Source of the DNA: Scatophagus argus
Taxonomy: Eukaryota > Chordata > Actinopteri > Scatophagidae
Direction of reading: 5' to 3'
NCBI RefSeq assembly: GCF_020382885.2
Contig: NC_058501.1
Location: 17,170,001 to 17,234,000 of the forward strand
Length of the DNA stretch: 64,000 nucleotides
A program made the translations under genes and the position numbers. The notes beneath the pieces were generated by a model, which did no database searches, was not told where the DNA came from, and saw only the letters and a list, made by a program, of their open reading frames with translations. Positions 25,777-56,582 of this stretch are shown in pieces; the first letter of the stretch is position 1, and each line of letters begins with the position of its first letter.

Positions 25777-26541
25777 CATAACACACAAAGGTCAACGCCA
25801 CAGAACACTTCCTTATTTGCAGTTCAACCTTCCCCCTCCATACATGTGTGCGTGTGTGTATGTGTGTGCCTGTGAATGTGAGAGAGAGCAGCTCTCGGCA
25901 GGTAAACCATTTGCAATTGCGAACTCACTATCAGACCACTGAGGCATGAAGCAAATGATCTTAAACCATGTGTTTTAATTTAAATCCCTGGTGTCACAGG
26001 AAGCAAATGGAGGCTTGAGAGAGACACCAGTTTGCCCATAATGCAAAACAAGTCCACTGCACCATAAGGAAGGCTTGGCTGCACTGCAAACATGTTTACA
26101 CATACGCCACAAACACATAAGATCAGCATTTTCAAACCTGTGAAGCAAACAATTTAGATTTAACTTGCAAATCCTACTCTGCGGTTTCAGAGGAGATATT
26201 TGAATTTTGTGGAAAATATAGTATGTCAGCTATTAAATGCGAACAGTAAGCTCTGATATTTTTAGCGTTGGCGCAGATGCGAAAGAAAGCTGACAGCGGC
26301 TGTTTGGACTTAGATCAAAAAGTGAAGAATAAGTGGAAGAAACTACAGCATGCTGTAGCCCCACCCCCAGTGCTCTCAACACACGCAAATGCAGGCACAC
26401 GAGCAGCACTGCAGGTGTCATTCATCGTGGTTAACTTATTGCAGTTTGCATTATTCTCTTCACAGGCTCATGTTAACAGTGCTAACAATAGAAACTCCTC
26501 TTCCCCTCTGACACAACAGAACTTCATCTCTCAGCTTCATA

Positions 26542-26545
<4 letters not shown>

Positions 26546-26574
<29 letters not shown>
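26546..26574. repeat. (AC)n microsatellite
   Basis: About 14 AC units, read directly. Confidence 0.95.
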
Positions 26575-26576
<2 letters not shown>

Positions 26577-26844
26577 AAACAGTCACAGTTTTTTTTTTGT
26601 TTTGTTTTGTTTTTTCTCACAGCCTCAATGTGACAATCAAGACAAAGATGTTTCCAGGATTTGGTCACTGAGTGTTGCAACACACAAGACTTTTGCAATG
26701 CATCAAATTGTGTCCCTTCAGAGGAACTTATTGTATATGCTGTTCTGCACACCCCCTCTCCAGAACAGAGCATATCAGGATGTATATTGTAACATATTAC
26801 ATAAACTGTGACAGAATATCACCCACCCCTAAACTTGAATTTAG

Positions 26845-26970
26845 TCAGTCATTCATTTTCTATACCGCTTACCTGTCAGGGTTGTGGGGAGCTGGAGCCT
26901 ATCCCAGCAGGCTACAGGCAAGAGGCGGCGTACACTCTCAACTGATCGCCAGTCAATCGCAGGGCTGAAC
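26845..26970 (+). repeat. Truncated second copy of the 9730-10030 repeat family
   Basis: Shares the TATCCCAGC, AGGC(A/G)AGAGGCGG and CGCCAGTCAATCGCAGGGC segments with the copy in the ptpn6 intron, and breaks off after that. Confidence 0.7.
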
Positions 26971-27231
26971 TTGGATTTATACGAGTGAAAGCCAACTGCT
27001 TGTAAATATTATATCTGTATCTGGAGTCGCATTAAAACACACATACAGAAGCCAATCGTGGGATTCACGAGCTAAAGATTGACAACATTAGTGTTAATAC
27101 CAAAGCAGACGTCAAACAAAGACCAGAACATTTACAAGGCCTGGAGACAAAGCTGAGAAGCAACACACACACACACACACCAAAAATAAATAAATAAATA
27201 ATATAAAATAAATAAAACAAAAGACACTCAC

Positions 27232-27363
27232 CTCCGAGACATTGTAGGAACTCACTGGCAGTCTGGCAATCTTCTGCACCAGGATGCGATGGGTGGAATC
27301 CAGCCTCTCCTCTGTGATGCTGTCTGTGATGGTGATCAGTAACAACTCATAGAAAGAGTCAGG
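27232..27363 (-). other. Orphan exon-like open segment
   Basis: Forty-four open codons on the minus strand, ending at a strong donor (GAG|GTGAGT, cut after 27232). Readable residues include ITDSITEERLDSTHRILVQK and ARLPVSSYNVSE. The composition looks protein-like, not low-complexity. An in-frame stop lies just upstream (27364-27366) and the upstream acceptor is weak. Its phase 0 end does not fit ptpn6 exon 2, which needs two extra bases, so it is not an alternative coding start of ptpn6. It lies downstream of the chd4 stop. I do not recognise the protein. Confidence 0.3.
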
Positions 27364-27642
27364 TTACATTGGAAGCAGATATATACTGCATTTCTCCCGT
27401 CCAAGTTAGCTCTCCTTCCTCTCACTTCCTGTGTTCACCCAGCCTCCCTGGCCTCCATCGCTCTTTCTCATGATAAGATATCAGGCTTCATTACCAGCCC
27501 AGCCAATCTTCCAGCCCAGCAATTTACTCTAATTTTCTTAATTACCCAACTATCTAACAGAGAAAATGTGCCTGTTCCTGTTCCTGTTCCCCCCACCCCA
27601 CCCATGACCCCTTCCATGTGCAATGGCTCTCCTGCTTTTCTG

Positions 27643-27645
<3 letters not shown>

Positions 27646-27690
<45 letters not shown>
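27646..27690. repeat. A45 homopolymer
   Basis: Forty-five uninterrupted A residues, preceded by non-repetitive C/T-rich sequence. It could be the tail of a retroposed sequence or an expanded A tract. I found no clear target-site duplication. Confidence 0.9.
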
Positions 27691-27693
<3 letters not shown>

Positions 27694-28289
27694 CCATTTG
27701 CCTCCATGTAAATTCCACCTCATCTTTTCAGGCTCGCATGCAAAGTACCTCACACTCTTCATGTCCTTTCTTCCTACCATTTGTTTAGTTTGAGCAGATA
27801 TGGCTACTTCACTGAAACTGATACTGGAATCAAGCATCCACATAATTATGCCTTAAAAATATATTTGACCAATTAAACATAAACAAAAATATAACAAATG
27901 GCTTAATTGGCCTAATAATTCCATAAAGCTTTATACCTCAGGCACCAGCTCTCAATCCAGTTCAACATCATTTGGGGAGATTAGGACTAAAACAGTGCAC
28001 AAACTACCGTTAAACGTTTCGCTTCATTTAATTAATCACCCAATTGTACATACGGGTGCTTTATTTTGAAGGAAATCTGCAGCCATGTCAGTTGCCCTGT
28101 GAGGCTGCATCATTGACATGTATGAAGATGTTCATATACAGTCAGTAGGCTGCAGTTAGGCACAGTGGTGTTTTGAGCTAAATGTTAACCTGCTTACAAC
28201 GACAACATGACACGCTGATGATAATGTAGCAGAATGTTAATTATGTTCATCACCATCTGTGTTGAGCAACCTATTTCTCACATGATCTG

Positions 28290-29395
<1,106 letters not shown>

Positions 29396-29404
29396 TTGCC
29401 AAAC

Positions 29405-29560
29405 AGAAATTTTACCTGATGGTAGTGCTGGATGAAAAATGATCAGGAAAGTCAGTACAATTCATCTTGAGGGGGAGCATCAACATCTGTAGGAAGTGTG
29501 AACCTCATGGTGGCAGAACATCGCCAGAGTCAGTAGGATTCATCCTCTGGAGGTCCAGTT
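29405..29560 (+). repeat. Second copy of the CCTGATGGTGGCGC-type repeat
   Basis: Contains TTTTACCTGATGGTAGTGCT, GGATGAAAAATGATCAGG, CCTCATGGTGGCA and AGGATTCATCCTCTGG. It matches 11185-11305 in order and orientation. It directly follows the Tc1 remnant. Confidence 0.6.
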
Positions 29561-30067
29561 GCTCATTCTGAGCCAAAATGGTGGAAACCAAACTGCTTAA
29601 AAACTGACAAAAAACCTTGAAAAACTGTTGACTTTTTATTGTAGTCCATAAAAACAAACAACAATGATTAAAAACAACAAGGTGGTAATCATAATAATAA
29701 TATTCAATAACGTAAAACAACATTAACAACAGACAGTAAGAAATTAAATTAAGATTGCCATCGTTCTCAAAACCATCCCATGTACCTAAAAGCTGTGGAG
29801 CTATTGAAAAAACGTATTTCGGGCAAACACAGGAGAGTTTTGAAGGAGCAAATATGTGGCGCAGTTAGGAATGACAAGGTGCTGGTTGGGGCGAGAGATG
29901 ATCCTGGATCGGGTCACGTGGTGGGTGGGATGGAGGGTAAGGACGCAGGGGGAGGTAACAGACCTGACAGACTGATAGAAAAGTGACAGTAACAGTCTCT
30001 CAGTGTCATGAGCATTCTGCAGTAGAGGTGCACAATAATATGCCCTATTTTATACGTTCATACAGGA

Positions 30068-30126
30068 AACACACACACACACACACACTCACTCTCACTC
30101 TCTCCACACACACACACACACACACA
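30068..30126. repeat. Interrupted (AC)n microsatellite
   Basis: Two AC tracts separated by CTCACTCTCACTCTCTCC, in the region of the chd4 3' UTR. Confidence 0.9.
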
Positions 30127-30694
30127 TACAAACGTGAGGACAACAGAGTTGAGTAACTTAAAAAAAAAAAAAAAAGTTTCACAATTTTCTAAAGGTGAAA
30201 ATGAGCACAATAAAATCCCTTGACTTCTTTAATAATCCAAAATTTACTACAAAGCACCAGTATACTCCAAACATGCTGCTTCCCCTCCTGTCTAGCTTCT
30301 TCAGCTTCACGTTACATACAGTTACATATACATGTTTGACCCTGCTGTGAAGACAGAACAGGACAGGTCAGTGGAGTTTCCTGCAGGTTAACAGTGCTCA
30401 GGATGCAGGAGTTAAATCTGAATCCCAGTGGAGGAGAAAGACTTGTCTCTAGCCTGCCGTAGAAAGAAGTGTTTCTTCCATTCACTCCCATCTTAGAGCT
30501 ACAGTTCCAGTCTTTTCAAATCCAGCAGCACGTGATGCTCTTCTGAGTCTGGAAATGGGTTGTGGGTGCAGAACGAGGAGGACTAGCCTGACTGTACTGT
30601 ACATGGCGGTTGAGGGGGAGGACGTCTGCTACATGGCGGTGAGGTGAGAGCGACTGGACTCAGTCTGCGAGAGTGAGAAGTGCGAGGTGATTGG

Positions 30695-49246
<18,552 letters not shown>

Positions 49247-49950
49247 TTTCCCAGCGTTTTAATTTTATTTCTTTCTGGTCGAATTAATCCCCCCTAAACC
49301 TTGCTCCTCATTCGGCGAGGGAGGAGGGAAAATGACGTGGGACTGTTGGAGAATGGACCGGGGGTGTCCAGGAAGGGAGGGGGTGGTGGGTGCTGAAAAA
49401 ATAATTAAATAAAAAATGGCATTGGTTGATAGCTAATCCTTGCTTGTTTATTATTATTTTCATTGCATCTAATTGACCACCTGCGTGCTCAAATAAGTTG
49501 GATAAGTACATTATCTATGCTTTGACATTATCTGGTTTTCAGTGATAGGTATTTTTCTCCACAGGAGTGAATGAAGTTAAGTGTGGCATCCATCATTACT
49601 TCAAATACGAGCGGTAAATTCGCAGTGTCGAGTTAAAACAATTCATCAAAGAAAAGTTTAAGCATTGAAACCCTACCTTCACACATTAGAAACTTACTGT
49701 AGCTGTGTGTTATAGTCCCGGGTCGAGGTGTGCTCTCTCGGTGCAAGAATTAACACAAGTCAGACTGTTTGTGCGGCAGTTGTTGTCATTTAGTGTTCAT
49801 TCATTAAGTCTGGCTGAACCACTGATCAGCGAAATTAAAAAATCAGCCGTCAATGACCCAAAACACGTTGCTCCGTCCCCCTCTTCTGTCTCCCCCAGCC
49901 TTACAGGCAAAGCTTAGCTAACATCCTCACAAACACACAAAGGGGGCAGA
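49247..49950. other. chd4 promoter and 5' UTR region
   Basis: Directly upstream of the chd4 start codon. No TATA box at a sensible place and no coding exon on either strand. The 5' UTR may be spliced; I cannot place a transcription start. Confidence 0.45.
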
Positions 49951-50344
49951 CATCCCATAATAATCCCCCCTCCCACACTCACACAGGACTCTGCATAGTT
50001 ACCTCGCAACGGACAGACCATAATACTCAGCCTGCCCCCACCCCCTCCACCACGCGCGCGAGCGCACGCACGTATGCACGTACACTACCACTACTAGACA
50101 TGCATGCACCAAGCTCATTGCATGCACACTCCTTCCCCTTTCCACTAGTAGTCCCAGCCCCCTTAGCAACCCCGTTGTCATGGTGACACCCCCTCCCTAT
50201 GCTCTCCGGCAGACCATAATACTCCAGCAATAGCAGCATACATCCCATAATATACAACTCCTAAAAAGAAAAGAAAGAAAAAAATACCAATCACATGGTC
50301 TCCAAGGGAGCTCAAGTCCACTGGTGACAGACCATAATACTCAG
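49951..50344 (+). promoter_or_regulatory. Clustered CCATAATA motifs upstream of chd4
   Basis: Five copies in 400 bases, all in the same direction. Long form CAGACCATAATACTC at 50014-50028, 50210-50224 and 50328-50342, two of them followed by AG. Short form CATCCCATAATA at 49951-49962 and 50241-50252. A sixth copy (short form) is at 52920-52931. The sequences between copies are not similar, so this is not a simple tandem repeat. An RFX-like palindrome, GTTGTCATGGTGAC, sits at 50174-50187. A regulatory role is inferred only from copy number, direction and place. Confidence 0.5.
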
Positions 50345-50519
50345 TGAGCATCCACCTGGGAGTGAGCATGACTATGCCAAGAAGTCAAAGACTTTCGTTC
50401 CTGTATGTTCGACACACACATAGCCTGCATGTCTAGTAGTGCTGTGTGCCACTCAAGCGGTCCTGCTGAGCTTGGAACAGAACTGGATGTGTGTCAAATA
50501 CTTTGATGATGCCCAAAAC

Positions 50520-51975
50520 TCTGCTCAGCATCACTAAAGTAGGCTGAGGCCTCCTGTCACAACAGTGTTATTACAGCGAGACTGCACCACATCTGTCTCA
50601 GTGACCAAGAAGACTGATCTCCCTGTCCGTGTTTGGTTGGGCCCTTCAAGTGCAACCAGGGCCAACAGGTGTGCAAAAACACAAGTTTGATAAAACACAC
50701 AAAATGCTGCCTTCAACTAACGCAGTGAGTAAACAGTAAAAAATCTAAAAAGAATTAAAATGTCTTTAATTAAGTGTCTGCTCCCACTGCATATTTCTCC
50801 ATTTAATTCTGGCGCTGCAGCACACTGTAGCTTTGTGCAGCTTACCTCCTAAAATCTTTTTAAAAATAAAAATGGCTAAAAAAAAGGGTAATTCTGGCTC
50901 AGTAGGGTCTGTGATGTGACCATACCACCATTTCAAAGTAAAAGCACTTGATTTTGTAACAAGTTAAAGTAAGAGCTTAAAAGCAGCACTTGAAAGCCAC
51001 ACATGAGTCACACAGACTTACTGATACACTATGAAAGAGGCACACTCATTTCCCCTCTCTCAGTGGCACTTCTTTATCACACTGAACCAGATTTAGGGAT
51101 GTACAGTAAAGGTACACTGCTCAACATCTCTGAAGCAGGCTTAGGGCTTTTGTCACAGTGTTGCTATTAAAACTAGACTGCAACACATATGTCTCACTGA
51201 CCAAGAAGCCGGTGGTTTGACAAGGCTAATATGTCTGCATTATGGCAGGTGTGCATCATACCATTATATGTGGGATGCAAAATGCTGTCTTCAAGTTCAG
51301 TTTGTAAAGCAGTAAATAAAACCTTAGCTGCTGCGCACAAGAGATATATCAAAACTGTAAATATTAAAATAAGAGTGTCAAATTAATTACTGAAAACATC
51401 CATAACAAAAAGGTTTCTCTAAAATGTTAAAACTGATTCATAAAAACCTACACACACCTTCAAGTTCTGTTTGGAGTACAGTAAGCTGCTGCACATTAGA
51501 TTATAACACTGAATATGACAGGAATGAAACAGGTTTTTCTATGGCACTAGAATTACTGAGAGACTACTTTTCAAAAGAAAAAAGCGTTTAACAAATAAAC
51601 TAAAACATCCATTACAGGCCTGGTGAACACATTCCCACACTTGGTTGTGGTGCTGCAGCACACTCAAGTGTAATGCTGTTTGATTTCTAAAACATTTTAA
51701 AAATGCCCAGTGCTTCAGGGATTGTTTTGCTGTTTCCAACATTTTATAAGAGAAACGCTCAAATGTTCAGCAAGTCCTATTCGAAATGTTTAAACTCAAA
51801 TAGGAGCTTACAAGTAGAACTGAAGGCTGCACAGGAGTCTAATCATACAGAGCTGCTTACTGATTACACTGCAAGAGGCAGTAAGTCATTTATAACTCTT
51901 CTTAATCTTGCACTGCTGAATCACACTGATTTGGACATGTACAATGAATCCTATTTTTCCATTCTTTTCAACTTT
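50520..51975. repeat. Old diverged tandem duplication upstream of chd4
   Basis: Unit A (about 50520-51115) and unit B (about 51116-51975) share ordered blocks: CTGCTCA(G/A)CATC with CTCAGTGACCAAGAAG versus CTCACTGACCAAGAAG; CAAAATGCTGCCTTCAA versus CAAAATGCTGTCTTCAA; GCTGCAGCACACT in both; (A/G)GAGCTTA(A/C)AAG and TTACTGAT(A/T)ACACT in both; AATCACACTGA-type and ATGTACA near the end. Unit B is longer by about 250 bases. Neither unit has a meaningful ORF. Confidence 0.65.
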
Positions 51976-52436
51976 TTCTTGATAAGTAAACTTTTAAGGT
52001 AGTTAAATTATCTTATTCTACACTCAGTCAGTATCATACATACTATATTCCATGTTATTTTGTACCAGCTTTTCAATGAAGTTTCACAGTGAATAAAAAT
52101 TCACACTCCACATTTTTTTTCATTTTTTGTATTGTGCATCATTTTATTTTCACATTTACTCTAAATTTAACCAGACATACATTATTTGATATCTGAAAAT
52201 TTTCGAGAATCTTTACTTGGATTTAAAATACAGTTTTGTGTGTCTGAGCAGTGTTATCAGTAATTTCTTAGGTAATACCTTTTGACTTGTAGGTCTGCAC
52301 TTTGCTGCCTAATGATGGCCACAAATGCACTTATGGGCCATGGAAACTGTAAACAATATTTCATGGATAAGCTGCATTATTCATATATCTTCTTCTTGTA
52401 TCTTATAACTAAGATTTATCTTGTATCAGAGATGGT

Positions 52437-53228
52437 ATGTCCTGCATGTTGGGTTCAAATGGCCACGGTAAGAGAATAAGGCAGAAACAGTCAAAATGTG
52501 AACCCAGAGGCCTTCTGCTGCTCCCTCTTTTACTGTGGCCAATCTGCAGTAGTCCCCACTGCAGTACATGCAGATCGCATAGCAACAAAGGCCTACGTCT
52601 GGCTGATGTCTGTTACTATCGCTTGAATGGCCCTCACACATGCATGTATGCGCGTGCACGGGCACTCACGTGCGACGCCGTCACCGACACCTCATCCCAC
52701 TCCCTCTATCCCATATGCACGGCTATCTTTACACCTCACATGCACTGCAACACCCCAGCACCACCATCACCACCACCCTACCACCACCGCCCCAAACACC
52801 GCCGTCACTTCATAACATTCATGGGTCGTCCATTCCCTCTGCCCCCTCCCCCCATGTGCACACAGCTCAACGCCCACTCTGCCACCCCCACTTCCCTGCT
52901 TGACAACACCACCACCGGCCATCCCATAATATTCATGCACACGCTCCGCACACATTCATACAGAGCAGTGCATTCAGCTCTTTGTTGGCAGAGATGGCTG
53001 AGCAATGTGAGCGTGCTCATGCACAGTAGTCATGTTTCTGCCTGCTATGATTATTCCATCTGCACTCAGGCTGCCGAGGCAGTTACAAAGCAAAATGCAG
53101 GCGAGAGCAAAAGGTGGTGGGTCACATTTCTCTCTCATAATGACCTTGGGAAGAAAAATGTTCATGAAGTCCAGAGTCACCCTGAGGCAACCATCTCTGA
53201 ATGTGGCCTATCATCCATCCAACGATAA
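52437..53228 (+). other. Uncharacterised 263-codon ORF
   Basis: The longest open frame in the window not broken by introns. It is rich in H, P, S and T, partly because the DNA at 52740-52920 is C/A-rich (CACCACCATC-type text), which is poor in stop codons. Other frames are open there too. No domain, signal peptide or family that I recognise. Spacing between chd4 and wnt4b and the weak start context (GGTATGT) argue against a gene. Listed because of its length. Confidence 0.15.
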
Positions 53229-53688
53229 GCACCAGAGGACAAAGTAAGATCAGTTTAGATCTGCCCCACCTCACAGCAGATTCTCTCATAGTGTGCTGCT
53301 GCCTGCCACTATAACGGAGGGAATGCCAGTCATCTCAATGTGTAGGTCACGCCGAAGCTTTAACAAGCGTCTCTTTAGGCTCTGCATCCTGGCTACAGTC
53401 AATCAGTACTGGACCATTTCAACATGATAAAATGTCCACAAAATGGGCGAAAGATAAAGATAAGAAAGAGGCCAAGTTATTTACGAGAGAGGGGTGAAGG
53501 GATGAGCATAACAGAGGCGCCGGACATGACAGTGGCCAGCTCATCACCATGGTGTTGCTGTGGGAGACAGCGGAAGACGTCACTTGGAGAAACAGGGGAC
53601 ACAAAGGAGGAATACGACATGAGGAGGGCAAAAAAAAGGAGTGAAGGGGGCTACGTGAAACCTGTCTTTGCAGATATAGACAGTTAAA

Positions 53689-53690
<2 letters not shown>

Positions 53691-53733
<43 letters not shown>

Positions 53734-53734
53734 C
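53691..53734. repeat. (GT)n(GA)n compound microsatellite
   Basis: A GT tract running directly into AGAGAG, read directly. Confidence 0.95.
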
Positions 53735-56582
53735 AGAAAGAGAGTGGGTGTGGATGGGGTGACCATTTACTCAGGAACTGGATGTCAGAGGGTTCAGGTG
53801 GATGGGTCACCAAAATCTGGACAGGGACCACGACAGTGTGTGCAAATGTTTGGTTCCAGTGCTGCACTGACTCATCTGATTCAACAAATGAGCCTTTAAG
53901 AGCAGTAAATACATTTCAAAAGGTGTGAAAAGTCCATAGCACAACTTTTCTGTCTTCTACTGGCCACTGGAATTTCAAAAAATCTTTTCAGGTTTCAATT
54001 TGTCATCCATTGAATTAAAAAAATTGCAGTGCTCCCATCTTAATTAGCTAACATGGATTACAAAAGAGACTAAATTGTCCAAACAGTAAATGGATAAAAC
54101 AACATAAAACTAACACAGCAAAATTACAGTGACTATAGTTTAAACTCTAAATAAAATAAAGTCAGCTATGCCAGAGAAATGTGTAATTTTTGAAATGACT
54201 GTAATGACCGCCCTCTGGCAAGTTGAAGGTAGTACAGTAGCTACAGCTAACCCAAAATCCAAGTCTATCTTACCTACTTTTTCCCACCTGTGGCATGTAA
54301 AAATGAAAAAAAAACAGGTAGCCTAACACCAATTAAACTCTTGGGAAAAGGTGGAGACCAAAGAAACATGCAATGATCAAAAAAAAAAAAATTGAAAGTG
54401 TGGTGGAGACACTCATCTTCAGATAAAATTACATAATGCATCATAATGCATTATGAAGTGCCTTGTCCTTCCACGTCCGTAGGGGAGAACAGGGTTAGCT
54501 GTCACATGGGTTGGGAGTCACCTTCATTAGAGCTCGCTCCCTAGGTGGCGCCGTTAAAAAATGTTGGTAGTTAAATTTTCAGGATTGGGGTCAGAGGTCA
54601 CCTTCGGGGTCATTTTAGGAGTAAGACACTTGACACAGAGGCGAAAGGACTTTAAGTCTTTTTCATGTCAAAATGTAAATATCCTTTTCTCCTATGTTTC
54701 CATGTCTTTAGAACAGAATGAGCTTAAGAAGAGTGATGCTACTCCACTCCTACCTGACAGGTGAGGCTTCCATTACACACTCAAAGGGAATCTATTAAGG
54801 ATAAAGTTTCAAATGAATGTTTAAAAAAAAACAAACAAACAAAACACTTTTCTCCACTGCTATTCTCAGAAGAGCGAGAGAGTCTCCATAATGTTACATC
54901 ACTGGCTGATTGGGGAGAAAGATGATGAAAAACTAACAAATAAACTGCAGAAAAGTACACTCAAAAAAAGCGTAATAACATGAACAAATGATTTGCAGTA
55001 GAGTAATCATAAAATCTGGGGGATATATTATTGTTGTTGTTGTTCCTCAGTGCCAGAATAAATTAATAAAACATTGATCAGAGTATTGTAGGATCCCCTC
55101 TAGGAAATCCACACACATAATGTTGTTCAATTTTTTTTCTCATATGTCACAAACCTGATTTGTTATTCTGTACTGTTTTTTTCCTAACCCCGATGTAATA
55201 CTGTCTCCTTATGCCCTCATTCCCCTCCTATCTCGTGATTTATTTGCCTCAGTTTCAATATTTGTCGTCAGTGTGTTTTCTTCCCCTTGTCTAAATGTCA
55301 CCCCTTCTTCTAAGACAATATAGGGAGTGGGAGAGAGGGAGAACGAGAGGGCAAATGCGGGGGAGATGGAGGGAGGGGAGAGGGGGAAACTCGTAAAATG
55401 AGCAACAAAGTTTGGGAAAATTAAACATTAGGTAAGACACGTTTTCACATGCACATACATACACTTGGTAACAGGAGTGCTGTGTCATAGTTTTTGATGC
55501 GAGAATTTCGCAAGACACCTGAGGGGATCAATATTCTGTTTCTGCAGAAGAAACAAAAGGCTTCAGTTTGTGTTCAAGTTTTCCTCAGCAGCACATTAAC
55601 ACGGATAGTTAAAAAAAATGTAATATTTTGCACACATTTATCTGGGATAATCATTCACAGGACATCACCCCAAGGCTCAGATTTGAGGTCTCAAGCCAAA
55701 CAAACTCAAGAAAAAGTGTACTTACACTCTTAGTACTTACGTAGTACAATTATTATCCTTGTCAAAGGCTCCTCCTCCCCTCCCTCGGCATCACTCCACA
55801 CCCTGGATCACGCCTGTCCTCTCTCTCCCACCCTCACTCTCTACCTCCTTTATAACCCATCACTCCCATCTCATTGCTCTCACTCATTCTCGCTGTTTTA
55901 ACTTGGAATGGACACATTTGTTTTCTTGGGAACAAAACTGAGTACTTGCTGGCACAATGTTTGTGTTTTTTTGTAAAAAAAGAAAAGAATTTCTCTAGCA
56001 CTTTTTTCAGGATTTTAAGTTTTGTTCTTTGGGGGTAGACTCTACTAATATTTTCAATTAAATTGGGACGTGTGGACTGGTTTTTGCGTCCAAAGGATGA
56101 CTTGCTTGCAGTTTGTAAAACATCCCTAAGAGCATGCTTTTGCTGTCACTGACAGCACGAGTGAAGACACTGATGAATGATTTTATTGACGGAAACTGGG
56201 ATTAAATTTCAATTCAACAACTCAACATCAAAAAAGAAGGATAACTGACATCACAGGATTATTATGAACTGGTAAGAATCTGTGCTACTTCTGTAAATCA
56301 TAAACTCTAAACTAAAATTATTCTTAATTTCAAGGTTGTTTAAAATGATTTGTAAGAAAAAATAAAAAAAAGATGACCACCAATTCTTTCAGTGCTTTTG
56401 TCACTGCCCTGTTAACTTTGTCACTTCAACAGATATGTGGGGATCATCCCCAGACTCTGGGCCGGAAACTTAAACCAACACCATAACAGACAGACAGATC
56501 ACTTTAACTGTGGAGACGGGACAGCGTGCTGTCCAGAGACCCAGCCTGACGCACGGAGACGGACAGACAGACGAACAGTCTG
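53735..56582. other. wnt4b: wnt4b upstream region
   Basis: Should hold the wnt4b promoter and possible 5' UTR exons. The only exon-like item is 54712-54760. The rest is AT-rich with short A runs and a C/T-rich patch (55765-55870). No further gene seen on either strand. Confidence 0.4.
54712..54760 (+). other. Possible 49-nt exon of unknown gene
   Basis: Bracketed by a strong acceptor (CATGTCTTTAG) and a strong donor (CAG|GTGAGG). With phase 1 it reads EQNELKKSDATPLLPDR. No partner exon found, and no gene that I recognise. It could be a 5' UTR exon of wnt4b or chance. Confidence 0.25.

Larger units (their letters stand above)
24700..27231. other. ptpn6 upstream region
   Basis: Holds the ptpn6 promoter and 5' UTR. 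Visible landmarks are a CT-rich stretch (25013-25290, with (CT)n near 25203-25240), (TG)n at 25749-25776, (AC)n at 26546-26574 and a repeat fragment at 26845. The minus-strand open frame across 25296-25009 is a product of GA-rich composition. No convincing exon beyond the MVR exon. Confidence 0.5.
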
